Of a DNA stretch of 64,000 bases, positions 26,832-35,587 are shown one piece after another; position 1 is the stretch's first letter, and each line of letters opens with the position of its first letter. The notes under the pieces are model-generated. The model saw only the letters and a program-made list of their open reading frames with translations, was not told the origin of the DNA and made no database searches. A program made the position numbers and the translations under genes. The DNA comes from Candidatus Thorarchaeota archaeon (GTDB taxonomy: Archaea > Asgardarchaeota > Thorarchaeia > Thorarchaeales > Thorarchaeaceae), in NCBI GenBank assembly GCA_011364905.1, contig RDNZ01000007.1, positions 1-64,000 of the forward strand. Reading direction: 5' to 3'.

Positions 26832-27506
26832 TCATGGAATTGGTCGGTCTTTGTGAAGATCGTGAGGATCCTCACCCTCATCTAGCTTATCAGACCACCA
26901 CTCATCTGTAGCAACAACCTGTTCCGCATGAGATAGAACTTCTTCTATTTGATGTGCTGGAATAACGACTATTCCGTCACCATCTCCAAAAATCAAATCG
27001 CCGGGATTGACTGTCACTCCTCCGCACACGATGGGCTTTTGAACGGAATCCATGTCCAGTCTACCTCTCATTGTACCGGGGTGACGCCCTCGCGCAAAGA
27101 CTGCAAAATTCATCTTATCAATATCATGAATATCTCTGGAGGTCCCATCAACCACAGCACCTCTGACTCCTTTAGGTATGCCAATCTTAGTCAGTATCTG
27201 ACCCCAGGCAGAGCAATCTGTAGCTCCAGCCATGTCTATGACAATCACATCGCCCTCATCTGCGTCTGTTGCTAGGCTCATGAATAAATCCAGCTGCTTC
27301 TCATCATATGGCCGAGTATCTGGAGAGCGTACCAATCTTCCTGTCCGTGCGAAACCAGCTATCCGACTGCACTTCGTTAGAGGCGTGATGCCTCGATCCA
27401 TACACACCGCCCCAATTCCTATTTCATCTGCCGCATCAGAGAGAGCTGCAACATACAGCTTCAGTGTTCGTTCTATGATTTCATTCCGAGTTGCCATTAT
27501 TGACAT
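26832..27506 (-). CDS. RraA family protein (hydroxy-oxoacid aldolase type)
   Basis: A 224-residue RraA-fold protein. GAVVDGTSRD is the conserved region that carries the Arg and Asp of the RraA/HMG-aldolase active site. Relatives cleave 4-hydroxy-4-methyl-2-oxoglutarate or decarboxylate oxaloacetate; E. coli RraA instead inhibits RNase E. The start ATG 27506 overlaps the upstream TGA by one base and has AGGAG, so it is coupled to the preceding gene. The catabolic setting favours the aldolase role. Confidence 0.8.
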   Translation of the reverse strand: MSIMATRNEIIERTLKLYVAALSDAADEIGIGAVCMDRGITPLTKCSRIAGFARTGRLVRSPDTRPYDEKQLDLFMSLATDADEGDVIVIDMAGATDCSAWGQILTKIGIPKGVRGAVVDGTSRDIHDIDKMNFAVFARGRHPGTMRGRLDMDSVQKPIVCGGVTVNPGDLIFGDGDGIVVIPAHQIEEVLSHAEQVVATDEWWSDKLDEGEDPHDLHKDRPIP

Positions 27507-28078
27507 CACTCCTTCTCCCAGCGATATATGCAATGGTCATCCCCACGCATCATGCATTTGGGAATAGACAGGGTTACGTTGAAGTCGACAGCTTGTCCAA
27601 TTCCTTCATCAATCTTTGTTACGTACTCGCAAATATCCGGCCCAGCACCTTTGGCTTTGAATGACTCAATCCAAGGGCATGATGTCACCTTTAGCTCAAA
27701 GCACTTCTCACTCTCAGTTTCAATAGAGAGTTCGAATCCGAAGTATGGATGCGCTGCATCAAAAAAATCGAAAATAGAGTGTAGGTCTCCACTCCTCAGT
27801 GATCCTTGCTTGATAGCAGCCCTTCCGAGTTCGAAACCATGGTGCCGATTCACTTCACTGATAGCATCCAATCCCTTTTTGCCCATTAGCTTTCGTATTA
27901 CTTCAACATAGATTGCATGGGTATCAGCTAGTGTATGCATATTGGTTCTTCGAACATCATCCGCGCCTGGATTAGACATTGCCAACATTTTCCATTGAAC
28001 TTTGAACTTGGGATTACTAAGGTATCTTAAATCTCCTCTGAGTTGGCTACTACGGTTTGTTAAATTAATATAGTCCAT
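27506..28078 (-). CDS. L-2-amino-thiazoline-4-carboxylic acid hydrolase family protein
   Basis: About 190 residues. The C-terminal part (VTSCPW...CMMRGDDHCIYRW) matches the ATC-hydrolase family, where conserved Cys and the GD.HC.xR motif are typical. The exact start is uncertain: the ATG at 28078 lies only about 14 bases from a TATA-like box, so a downstream start such as ATG 27988 is possible. It is translationally coupled to RraA. Family members are often of unknown substrate. Confidence 0.6.
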   Translation of the reverse strand: MDYINLTNRSSQLRGDLRYLSNPKFKVQWKMLAMSNPGADDVRRTNMHTLADTHAIYVEVIRKLMGKKGLDAISEVNRHHGFELGRAAIKQGSLRSGDLHSIFDFFDAAHPYFGFELSIETESEKCFELKVTSCPWIESFKAKGAGPDICEYVTKIDEGIGQAVDFNVTLSIPKCMMRGDDHCIYRWEKE

Positions 28079-28085
28079 TCGATAG

Positions 28086-28096
28086 GTTATATAAAC
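28086..28096. promoter_or_regulatory. Nearly palindromic TATA box in a divergent gap
   Basis: GTTATATAAAC reads almost the same on both strands and lies between the divergent ATC-hydrolase-like and aminotransferase genes. For the plus-strand gene it sits about 40 bases before ATG 28132, which gives a short leader. For the minus-strand gene it is too close to ATG 28078. Confidence 0.5.
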
Positions 28097-28131
28097 TAGG
28101 AAATTCTCTGCGACTACAAAAGGTGCTGCCT

Positions 28132-29292
28132 ATGCTTGCTGAGAGAAATATCGATGTTCCTGCTAGTGAGATTAGAAAGGTCTACAATAATATCATTGGG
28201 AGAACCGACGTTTTCGACATGACTGTTGGGATACCCGATTATGACACTCCTCAGCATATCAAAGATGCAGCAAAGAGAGCCATCGACGAAGGATATACGA
28301 CGTATACTCACAATGCAGGGTATATTGAGGTCAGGGAGGCACTCGCTGAAAAACTCAAGCGGGACAACAATATAACAGCAGACCCAGCTACAGAACTGAT
28401 TTGTACAGCAGGCGGCATGGGAGCTCTTGTTCTCGCAAACCTAGTTATGATTGATCCTGGGGACGAGGTCATCTATCCAGATCCTGGCTTTGTAAGTCAT
28501 TATGCACACATAAAACTCGCTGGTGGCATTCCAGTCCCAGTCCAACTAAAAAAAGAGAATGATTTCGGTATAACTGCAGAAGATGTTGCAAACCTCATAA
28601 CACCAAAAACAAAAATGATTGTGCTAAACTCACCTAACAATCCAACAGGGGGAGTTATACCCAATAAAGAATTGAAGCAAATTGCGGAGCTTTGCATTGA
28701 GAACGACATCTATGTGATTGCTGATGAGGCATATGAAAAATTCAGGTACATAAATGAAGAACCCCAATTTATTGGCTCATTTGAGGGGATGAAAGAACGA
28801 ACAGTCTCTATATTCTCTTTCTCTAAGACCTATGCAATGACCGGGTGGCGGATAGCTGTTGCCACAGGCTCCAGTGAACTAATTGGTGCAATGACTAAAC
28901 TGCAAGAACACATTATTGCAATGCCTACTTCCATTGCGCAAAAGGCTGCAGAGGCGGCAGCAATAGGACCTCAGGACTGTGTCAACGAGATGCTCAATAC
29001 ATTTCGAAAACGAAGGGAGATAATCACAAAGGGACTAAGCGAAATTGAAGGAATTGAGTTGCATCCTCCAGGTGGGGCGTTTTATGTGTTTCCAGATGTA
29101 TCAGCTTATGGAGTCAAATCGTACGATTTGGTATACAAGATTTTGAATGCGACAAATGTAGCGACACTTCATGGTTCAGCCTTTGGAAAATACGGAGAGG
29201 GATTCCTGAGGTTGTGCTATGCTGTTTCAACAGAGAGAATCAATGAAGCTCTGAGCAGACTTGATGCCTATCTGCCAAAACTATTGCACTGA
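28132..29292 (+). CDS. Class I/II PLP aminotransferase
   Basis: A 386-residue fold-type I aminotransferase, aspartate-aminotransferase-like. The PLP lysine is in SFSKTYAMTGWR, the Asn/Asp/Tyr residues are in NSPNNPTGG and IADEAYEKF, and the substrate Arg is near the C-terminus in FLRLCYA. ATG 28132 has AGGTG 6 bases upstream; GTG 28123 is also in frame. It starts the plus-strand run that continues with the glycyl radical enzyme about 50 bases downstream. The amino donor is unknown. Confidence 0.9.
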   Translation: MLAERNIDVPASEIRKVYNNIIGRTDVFDMTVGIPDYDTPQHIKDAAKRAIDEGYTTYTHNAGYIEVREALAEKLKRDNNITADPATELICTAGGMGALVLANLVMIDPGDEVIYPDPGFVSHYAHIKLAGGIPVPVQLKKENDFGITAEDVANLITPKTKMIVLNSPNNPTGGVIPNKELKQIAELCIENDIYVIADEAYEKFRYINEEPQFIGSFEGMKERTVSIFSFSKTYAMTGWRIAVATGSSELIGAMTKLQEHIIAMPTSIAQKAAEAAAIGPQDCVNEMLNTFRKRREIITKGLSEIEGIELHPPGGAFYVFPDVSAYGVKSYDLVYKILNATNVATLHGSAFGKYGEGFLRLCYAVSTERINEALSRLDAYLPKLLH

Positions 29293-29341
29293 TAGTACTA
29301 GATGCGAAAAGTAATGTATGGAAAAAGCTGTGGGATGAGGG

Positions 29342-31654
29342 ATGACATCTCGGAGTAAGCGTCTCAAACAGCAAATGCTCGAGTCAGAACCAACCATTTC
29401 ATCAGAACGAGCGGTTCTATTTACAGAGTATATGAAGGAGCATTGGTCAGATTCAACAATTCTCCGAAATGCTGGTGCTTTTGCTTATGTACTTGATAAC
29501 ATGACTATCCGGATTGAACCAGAGGAACTCATCGTTGGAAACATGGGGCCAACTCCTCGTTCTTGTCAGGTATTTCCAGAGTATAGCTGGAAGTGGATTG
29601 AGGATGAATTAGATCGGTTCGCCAAGAGAAGAACCGAGAAGTTCATGATAAGTGAGGAGGACAAGCAGAACCTCCGCGAAGTCTTCAAGTTCTGGAGGGG
29701 AAAAAGCACAGCAGAACTGGCAGGATTTGCGATGCCAGCAGAATCAATAAAGGCTTCAAAAGCGGGTCTCTTTACGATTGGTGCTCCAGGGACTGGTATT
29801 GGCCATGTCATTGTCGATTACAACGAAGTCTTACACAAAGGGCTCCTTAGGATCCTGAATGAGTTGAACGGGAGAGAGGGAGACTACTTCGAAGCGGTTC
29901 GCATTGAGATTGAAGCGGTAGTGAGATTCTCTGAACGCTTCTACCATCTTGCCGCAGAGATGGCTACGAAAGAGGTTGATAAAGAACGAAAGGCAGAACT
30001 ATTGGAAATCGCACGAATTTGTAAGAAAGTTCCTGCTGAACCCGCTGGAACATTCTACGAGGCACTCCAGTCATTCTGGTTCATCCACTTACTGATACAG
30101 ACTGAATCAAATGGTCATTCAATCTCCACAGGTAGGTTTGACCAGTACATGTTTCCATTCTACGAAACAGACCTCAAGAGCGGCAAACTTGATGAAACAG
30201 GAGCTATTGAACTCCTTGAGGTACTCTGGGTAAAGTTATCATCTCTAATCAAAATAAGAAACGAATACTATAGTGTGGCCTTTGCGGGTCATCCCATGTT
30301 TCAAAACCTCACCATTGGCGGTCAGCATGCGAATGGACAAGATGCAACAAATAGCTTAACGAAAGCAATCCTTCAAGCTACAGCGAACATAAGGGTTACA
30401 CAACCAAGTGTTTCATTTCGATGGCACAAGAAAACTCCTGAAGACATCAAATTGCAGGTTGTCGATGTGATCTCGAAAGGCCTCGGTATGCCAGGTCTCT
30501 TCAACGATAATGCAATAATCCCTATGATGATTGAGAAGGGGACTGATCACTCAGAGGCGCATGATTACTCCATTTTGGGATGCGTTGAGCCAATCATAGG
30601 TGGAAAGTCTGACCCAAGACAGAACATAGGATATGTCAATCTGCCAAAGATTCTCGAAGTGACACTGAACAACGGAAGGGACCCAAAGACAAGTGAATTG
30701 ATTGGCAGGGAAACTGGAGATCCTAGAAGTTTCAAGTCGTTTGATGAATTATGGTTAGCATTTGAAGAACAGACTGACTATACTATTGAGCTGCTGACGC
30801 AGGCAGATAGGGAAGCTGCTAGAGTCCTGGCCAAAAACACGCCGACACCATTTATCTCATCGCTTTTGCAACGATGCAACGAATCGGGCAAGACATTACA
30901 AGAAGGAGGAGCAATCTATAGCTCTGGTGGAATCATGGGTGTTGGAGTGGCAATTGTGGCTGACTCACTCGAGGCTCTCAGGAAATACGTATTCGAAAAC
31001 CGAGAAGTCGCGATGGATGAGATGCTTCAAGTCCTTGCTAAGAACTATGAAGGCTATGAGGAACTCAGAGTCAGGTTAGAGAATGACTCCGAAAAGTATG
31101 GTAATGACATTGAACGAGTAGATCTTCTTGCTAGGAACACTGGCAGGATATTTTGTAATTCAGTTCAGAATCGAATGACGACGAGAAACACTCCTTATCA
31201 TGCTGCTTTGTTCTCAGTGTCTATGTATATTCCGCAGGGGGAGGTACTTGGAGCCACACCAGATGGAAGAAAGGCGGGGTATATGATATCTGATGGTGTT
31301 TCACCCACTCAAAACAGAGATGTCAATGGACCTACTGCAGCCATGAAATCTGTGGCCAGGTTAGATCACTCTCTGTGTTACAATGGCACGCTCTACAATA
31401 TGAAGTTCACACCGGATTTCTTTGAGAATGAGTCAAAGAGAAAGAAGTTCATTGGCATGGTTGATGCGTACTTCGCAATGGGCGGATTTCATGTCCAGTT
31501 CAATGTGGTTTCACGAGAAATCCTTGAAGATGCGAAAGTAAATCCGCTGCAGCATAGAGACCTAATAGTAAGAGTTGCTGGATATAGTGCTTATTTCATC
31601 GAATTGGACCCGTTCGTTCAGGATGAGGTCATTGCTCGAACGGAATTCTCCTAA
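29342..31654 (+). CDS. Glycyl radical enzyme, dehydratase/lyase type
   Basis: A 770-residue member of the pyruvate formate-lyase superfamily. The active-site motif is GCVEP with Cys414 and Glu416; the Cys-x-Glu form marks eliminases (glycerol, propanediol, hydroxyproline dehydratases, choline lyase) rather than PFL, which has Cys-Cys. The glycyl radical is Gly747 in RVAGYSAYF, 24 residues from the end. It needs a radical-SAM activase, but none is encoded in this window. The next genes are a KDG-type kinase and KDPG aldolase, so a sugar acid or polyol is a possible substrate. Oxygen-sensitive, hence anaerobic. Confidence 0.9.
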   Translation: MTSRSKRLKQQMLESEPTISSERAVLFTEYMKEHWSDSTILRNAGAFAYVLDNMTIRIEPEELIVGNMGPTPRSCQVFPEYSWKWIEDELDRFAKRRTEKFMISEEDKQNLREVFKFWRGKSTAELAGFAMPAESIKASKAGLFTIGAPGTGIGHVIVDYNEVLHKGLLRILNELNGREGDYFEAVRIEIEAVVRFSERFYHLAAEMATKEVDKERKAELLEIARICKKVPAEPAGTFYEALQSFWFIHLLIQTESNGHSISTGRFDQYMFPFYETDLKSGKLDETGAIELLEVLWVKLSSLIKIRNEYYSVAFAGHPMFQNLTIGGQHANGQDATNSLTKAILQATANIRVTQPSVSFRWHKKTPEDIKLQVVDVISKGLGMPGLFNDNAIIPMMIEKGTDHSEAHDYSILGCVEPIIGGKSDPRQNIGYVNLPKILEVTLNNGRDPKTSELIGRETGDPRSFKSFDELWLAFEEQTDYTIELLTQADREAARVLAKNTPTPFISSLLQRCNESGKTLQEGGAIYSSGGIMGVGVAIVADSLEALRKYVFENREVAMDEMLQVLAKNYEGYEELRVRLENDSEKYGNDIERVDLLARNTGRIFCNSVQNRMTTRNTPYHAALFSVSMYIPQGEVLGATPDGRKAGYMISDGVSPTQNRDVNGPTAAMKSVARLDHSLCYNGTLYNMKFTPDFFENESKRKKFIGMVDAYFAMGGFHVQFNVVSREILEDAKVNPLQHRDLIVRVAGYSAYFIELDPFVQDEVIARTEFS

Positions 31655-31730
31655 ATAAGCAGCACCAACGGCAGATTTAACATTTCCAAAAGAATCTGAG
31701 CACCCGTCAAACTACTTTGAGTTGTCAAAA

Positions 31731-32726
31731 ATGAGTTATGATGTGGTTACCTTTGGTGAAGTAATGCTAAGGCTCTCTCCTCCCAACTTCAAGAGATTCG
31801 AGCAAACTGAGAGCTTCGATGCGCATGCTGGAGGAGCAGAGATGAATGTCGCAGTGGCGTGCACTCGGTTAGGATTGACGTCTGCCTATATCACAAAACT
31901 AGGTGACAATTCTATTGGACATTTCATCCGGAACAAAGCGAGAGAACATGGAGTGGACACTTCACATATACTCTGGGACCCTGATAGTCGGTGCGGCGTC
32001 TATTTTGTGGAGTTTGGAGCAGCTCCCCGAACCAACCGTGTGATCTATGACCGAAAAGATTCTGCAATAAGCAAGATTAAACCGGGGGAAGTTGATTGGA
32101 AGAAGATTCTGAAAGGGACCAAGCTTTTTCATACAAGTGGAATCACCCCTGCTTTAAGCGCAAGCTGTGCAGCAGCAACAGAAGAGGCTCTTAAGATCGC
32201 TAAAGAGCAAGGAGCCAAAGTCTCATACGATGTGAACTACAGAGGAAAACTGTGGACACCAAAAGATGCTCAAAAGTTCACCGAACCAGCATCAGAGTTC
32301 ATTGACATTCTAATAACAACAGAGGAGGACACAAAGGTTGTCTATGGCATTGAAGGAAAGGACTACGAGGAAGTTGCGGCCAAACTCACTGATAAGTTTG
32401 GATTCGAGATTGTAGTCATCACACTCCGAGAGACCCCATCAGTTTGGTTCAATAAGTGGTCAGTCTTTGCTTATTCAAATGGGAAGGTCTATAGAAGTCC
32501 GGTTTATGACGTGGAGATAGTTGATCGGCTTGGTGGGGGAGATTCTTGTAGCGCTGGATTCATCTATGGCTACCTTGAGCTAAAAAACCTACAGAAAGCA
32601 GTCGACTTTGGCTCAGCATTCTCTGCGCTAAAGCACTCAGTTCCTGGAGACCTTGCATTTGTAAACAAATCAGAGGTTGAAGAACTGACAAAGGGACGCC
32701 AACGCGGATTCCGTATTGAAAGGTGA
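31731..32726 (+). CDS. PfkB family sugar kinase, 2-keto-3-deoxygluconate kinase-like
   Basis: A ribokinase-fold kinase of about 331 residues. The N-terminal signature (FGEVMLRLSPP, then GGAEMNVA) is typical of KDG kinases, and the C-terminal signature is GGGDSCSAGF with the catalytic base at Asp271. It overlaps, or nearly abuts, the KDPG aldolase gene, which directly fits KDG to KDPG to pyruvate plus glyceraldehyde-3-phosphate. Start ATG 31731 is preferred over TTG 31722; neither has a strong ribosome site. Confidence 0.85.
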   Translation: MSYDVVTFGEVMLRLSPPNFKRFEQTESFDAHAGGAEMNVAVACTRLGLTSAYITKLGDNSIGHFIRNKAREHGVDTSHILWDPDSRCGVYFVEFGAAPRTNRVIYDRKDSAISKIKPGEVDWKKILKGTKLFHTSGITPALSASCAAATEEALKIAKEQGAKVSYDVNYRGKLWTPKDAQKFTEPASEFIDILITTEEDTKVVYGIEGKDYEEVAAKLTDKFGFEIVVITLRETPSVWFNKWSVFAYSNGKVYRSPVYDVEIVDRLGGGDSCSAGFIYGYLELKNLQKAVDFGSAFSALKHSVPGDLAFVNKSEVEELTKGRQRGFRIER

Positions 32727-32731
32727 AAGGC

Positions 32732-33382
32732 ATGTGGACAAAGGAAAAAGCAATGAAATTAATCTATGACACAGCTCTGATTCCAATTATTCGTGTTGAG
32801 TCGGCGGATATTGCTTTCAAAGTGGCGGATGCATTTTTGCAGGGAGGCGTTCCCATCATAGAAGTGACCATGAGCGTTCCAGGCGCTGTCGAGGTTGTGC
32901 AACAACTTGTAGAGAAGTTTGGTAATAAGGTCCTGATAGGTTCAGGGACTGTTGTTAGCGGGAAAATGGCTGAGGAAGTCATCAAAGCTGGAAGTGAGTT
33001 CATTGTGAGCCCTAATTATTCTCGTGATTTGATTGAGACTGCAATGAAACATGACAAGCCAATTATACCAGGAGCCCTCACGCCCACTGAGATCTATGAT
33101 GCATACACAATGGGGGCAGATGCGGTCAAAGTATTCCCGTGTGGTATGGTGGGGGGTGCGGATTATCTGAAAGCCATAAGAGGGCCACTGCCCCACATCC
33201 CGCTCGTCCCAACTGGTGGCGTAGAACTAGAAACTGCAGGGTCCATGCTTGAGGCAGGAGCATATGCGCTTGGTGTTGGTGGAGCAATCACTGACAAAAA
33301 AGCCATCAAGGAAGGCCGGTATGAAGTAATTACTGAGAATGTTAGTAAATTTCTTGAGATTGTAAAGGACTACAGGAGGTAA
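32732..33382 (+). CDS. eda: 2-dehydro-3-deoxy-phosphogluconate aldolase (KDPG aldolase)
   Basis: A 216-residue class I aldolase of the bacterial-type KDPG/KHG family. Visible motifs are VEVTMS (catalytic Glu), GSGTV, FIVSPNY, PGALTPTE and the Schiff-base Lys in AVKVFPC. ATG 32732 has AGGTGA 6 bases upstream, inside the kinase stop region; GTG 32723 would overlap the kinase stop. Bacterial-type Eda is less usual in archaea, which more often use the unrelated KDG aldolase, so transfer is possible. Confidence 0.9.
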   Translation: MWTKEKAMKLIYDTALIPIIRVESADIAFKVADAFLQGGVPIIEVTMSVPGAVEVVQQLVEKFGNKVLIGSGTVVSGKMAEEVIKAGSEFIVSPNYSRDLIETAMKHDKPIIPGALTPTEIYDAYTMGADAVKVFPCGMVGGADYLKAIRGPLPHIPLVPTGGVELETAGSMLEAGAYALGVGGAITDKKAIKEGRYEVITENVSKFLEIVKDYRR

Positions 33383-33429
33383 AATGCCGATTTAGGAAAT
33401 CGAAAAGGTAGAAGGGAGAACAGATCAAG

Positions 33430-33702
33430 ATGATTGAGGGATATTATAAAGAAAGACTGACTAAAGTGATTCAAAAGAAAACGTTTGGTCAGCTTGAGAG
33501 GTTTGCGCTAGACAGTGCTGGAAACACAAAGGTATACAAGCTAAGAGAAGTATTGCAGACATTTGATCCGGTTCATCTAACCATGTACATGGTAGGTGTT
33601 TGTGGAAGAAAGATTAAGGTGAAACTCAATACTTTCGATTTCCCTGATGGCGAACGTAGGGTAGGAATTGAGTTCATTGAGGTTCTTAAATGGGATGAAT
33701 AG
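33430..33702 (+). CDS. Hypothetical 90-residue protein
   Basis: A small soluble protein, mostly alternating strands and charged residues, with no motif I recognise. It lies 47 bases after the aldolase gene with a GGGAGA site upstream and could be the last gene of that run. A roughly 120-base gap with a TATA-like stretch follows before the SCP2 gene. Confidence 0.5.
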   Translation: MIEGYYKERLTKVIQKKTFGQLERFALDSAGNTKVYKLREVLQTFDPVHLTMYMVGVCGRKIKVKLNTFDFPDGERRVGIEFIEVLKWDE

Positions 33703-33826
33703 AGAATCCTCAGAACAGTAGCAGAGCAGCAAGATATACAGCCAGAACGATCAATCAATATGAACCTTTAAGAGATATAACTAAATCCAGCGCTAAATCT
33801 GTACATTCTCATAGGAGCACTTAGAG

Positions 33827-34153
33827 ATGACTCAGGACCTACTAGAACTTATGCAAGAACGAATCACAATCGGATTAGAAAGAGAGAAGACCCATGAAGC
33901 GATACAAGGGTGGGAACGCACAGTCCAACTTACACTGAAGGAAGGACCACAGTACCACTTCATTGTCAAAGACAACAATATCACAGTTCACGAGGGACCT
34001 ATCGATGATCCAGATATGAGGATCCAGAGTGATGAGGACACGATTCGGAAACTGTTTCTTGAAGAGATGAGCGCAAGCTCAGCCATCTTTAAACGCAAGT
34101 TGAAAGTGAAAGGATCGACTTCTGATCTCATGAAGATAAGACACATTTTCTAG
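33827..34153 (+). CDS. SCP2 sterol-transfer-like domain protein
   Basis: A 108-residue protein with the SCP2 pattern: a strand pair (TVQLTLKEGPQYHFIV), DPDMRIQSDEDTIRKL (the family's xDxxIxxxxxD turn and helix), and a final helix after LKVKGS. SCP2 domains bind lipids or acyl chains, and stand-alone archaeal copies are of unknown role. AGGAG lies 9 bases before ATG 33827. It precedes the second hydroxyacid oxidase pair by 18 bases. Confidence 0.7.
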   Translation: MTQDLLELMQERITIGLEREKTHEAIQGWERTVQLTLKEGPQYHFIVKDNNITVHEGPIDDPDMRIQSDEDTIRKLFLEEMSASSAIFKRKLKVKGSTSDLMKIRHIF

Positions 34154-34171
34154 GTCATAGGGGGAAAGCGA

Positions 34172-35584
34172 GTGGCAATTGACAAGAAGATTGCAAAGGA
34201 ATTTGAAAATGCAGTCGGGGCCGAATATGTATCAACAAGACCTGATGTTCTACTAACATATTCACAGACTGCGTCCATGGCAGTCGAGCCTGTTATTCCA
34301 TCTGCGGTTATTCGTCCAGCAAATGCGAAAGAGGTATCTCAGATACTAAAGTTGGCAAACAAGCATAGGATACCTGTGACTCCTCGGTCGGGAGGATCTA
34401 GTCTTCAAGGAGAAGCCATCCCAAAACCGGGAGGAATTGTTGTCGACCTTTTGAGACTGGGTGGCATCACTCTTTACGAAAATCTCCGTTCCGTAACAGT
34501 TGGAGCAGGGGTCACTTATGGAGAACTAGACAAATTTCTAGCTAAGCATGGTCTCTTCCTCCCAGTTTATCCAGAGTCTTCTTTGGTCTGTACTGTTGCG
34601 GGTAATGTGGCCGTGAATGGAGCGGGTGTTGGTTCTAGTCTATATGGGTGCACTGGCGAGATGGTTCTCGGACTAGAAGTAGTTCTCCCTGATGGCACTA
34701 TCATACAGACCGGTTCGGAAGCAAATCCAAATTCGCCAGGGCCATTCATCCGATATGCCTTTGGTCCAGATCTGACAGGTTTGTTCATTGGCTCACTTGG
34801 TAGTTTTGGAATTATTACAAAGGTATCAGTGAAGACATTCAAACGGATGAAGTACTTTGACTATAACATGTACGGATTTGATACTGTTGAACTTGCGGAG
34901 CAGTTCCTCATTGAAATTAAACAGAACGACATCAACGGTCTCTTCACCTCTATCTACTCAGGAGAAGTCCTTGACTTATTCATGGACATGCTCTCGGAGG
35001 AACTTGGGTTCCCACCATTTGAGCATGCAGAGCGCACTGTATCAATGACAATAGGTCGCGTACGTGAAGACATGCTAGAGAGTGACGCTAAACTTGCACG
35101 CGAGATATGTGAGAGATTGGGAGGGAGAGTACTGAATGTCCGAGAAATGCCACAGCAAGAATGGGAGGGGCGCTTTTGGAACTTCGTTCGAGCCTCGTAC
35201 ATACACGGATGGCATTGGAGGACACTTTACCATCATCAGACTCCAACGAACTCGCACAAATCAGTAGACATCATAATGGATGCAATGGACAAATACAGGT
35301 TTCTTGGTCATACAGCTGGCTTTCAATCAGGACATAGCAGTATGAACCTCTATCCTCACCTCTACTTCGACCCGCAAGACAAAGATGAAGAAGAAAAGGT
35401 TGTAAAGGCCCACCAAGAAATAGCGAAAGCCTTGTTCAAATCGGGAGCAGTTCCCTTCAAGCTTGCTGAGTTTTGGAAGGATGCGATTGAGGACATGGAT
35501 GAGTACATGGACTTTCTCAAACATATAAAGAACTCAATTGACCCGAACAACATAATGAATCCGGGAGTGCTTGGAGGGATCTAA
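34172..35584 (+). CDS. FAD-linked 2-hydroxyacid oxidase (GlcD type), pair 2
   Basis: A 470-residue FAD-binding-4 protein paralogous to the one at 24209. The FAD loop is PRSGGSSLQGE, followed by GAGVTYGELD and the LGSFGIITK segment. The C-terminal domain ends in IDPNNIMNPG, the glycolate/D-lactate dehydrogenase signature. Start is GTG 34172 with GGGGGAAAG upstream. It is 3 bases upstream of its Fe-S partner gene, with which it must be co-translated. Confidence 0.88.
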   Translation: MAIDKKIAKEFENAVGAEYVSTRPDVLLTYSQTASMAVEPVIPSAVIRPANAKEVSQILKLANKHRIPVTPRSGGSSLQGEAIPKPGGIVVDLLRLGGITLYENLRSVTVGAGVTYGELDKFLAKHGLFLPVYPESSLVCTVAGNVAVNGAGVGSSLYGCTGEMVLGLEVVLPDGTIIQTGSEANPNSPGPFIRYAFGPDLTGLFIGSLGSFGIITKVSVKTFKRMKYFDYNMYGFDTVELAEQFLIEIKQNDINGLFTSIYSGEVLDLFMDMLSEELGFPPFEHAERTVSMTIGRVREDMLESDAKLAREICERLGGRVLNVREMPQQEWEGRFWNFVRASYIHGWHWRTLYHHQTPTNSHKSVDIIMDAMDKYRFLGHTAGFQSGHSSMNLYPHLYFDPQDKDEEEKVVKAHQEIAKALFKSGAVPFKLAEFWKDAIEDMDEYMDFLKHIKNSIDPNNIMNPGVLGGI

Positions 35585-35587
35585 TCA

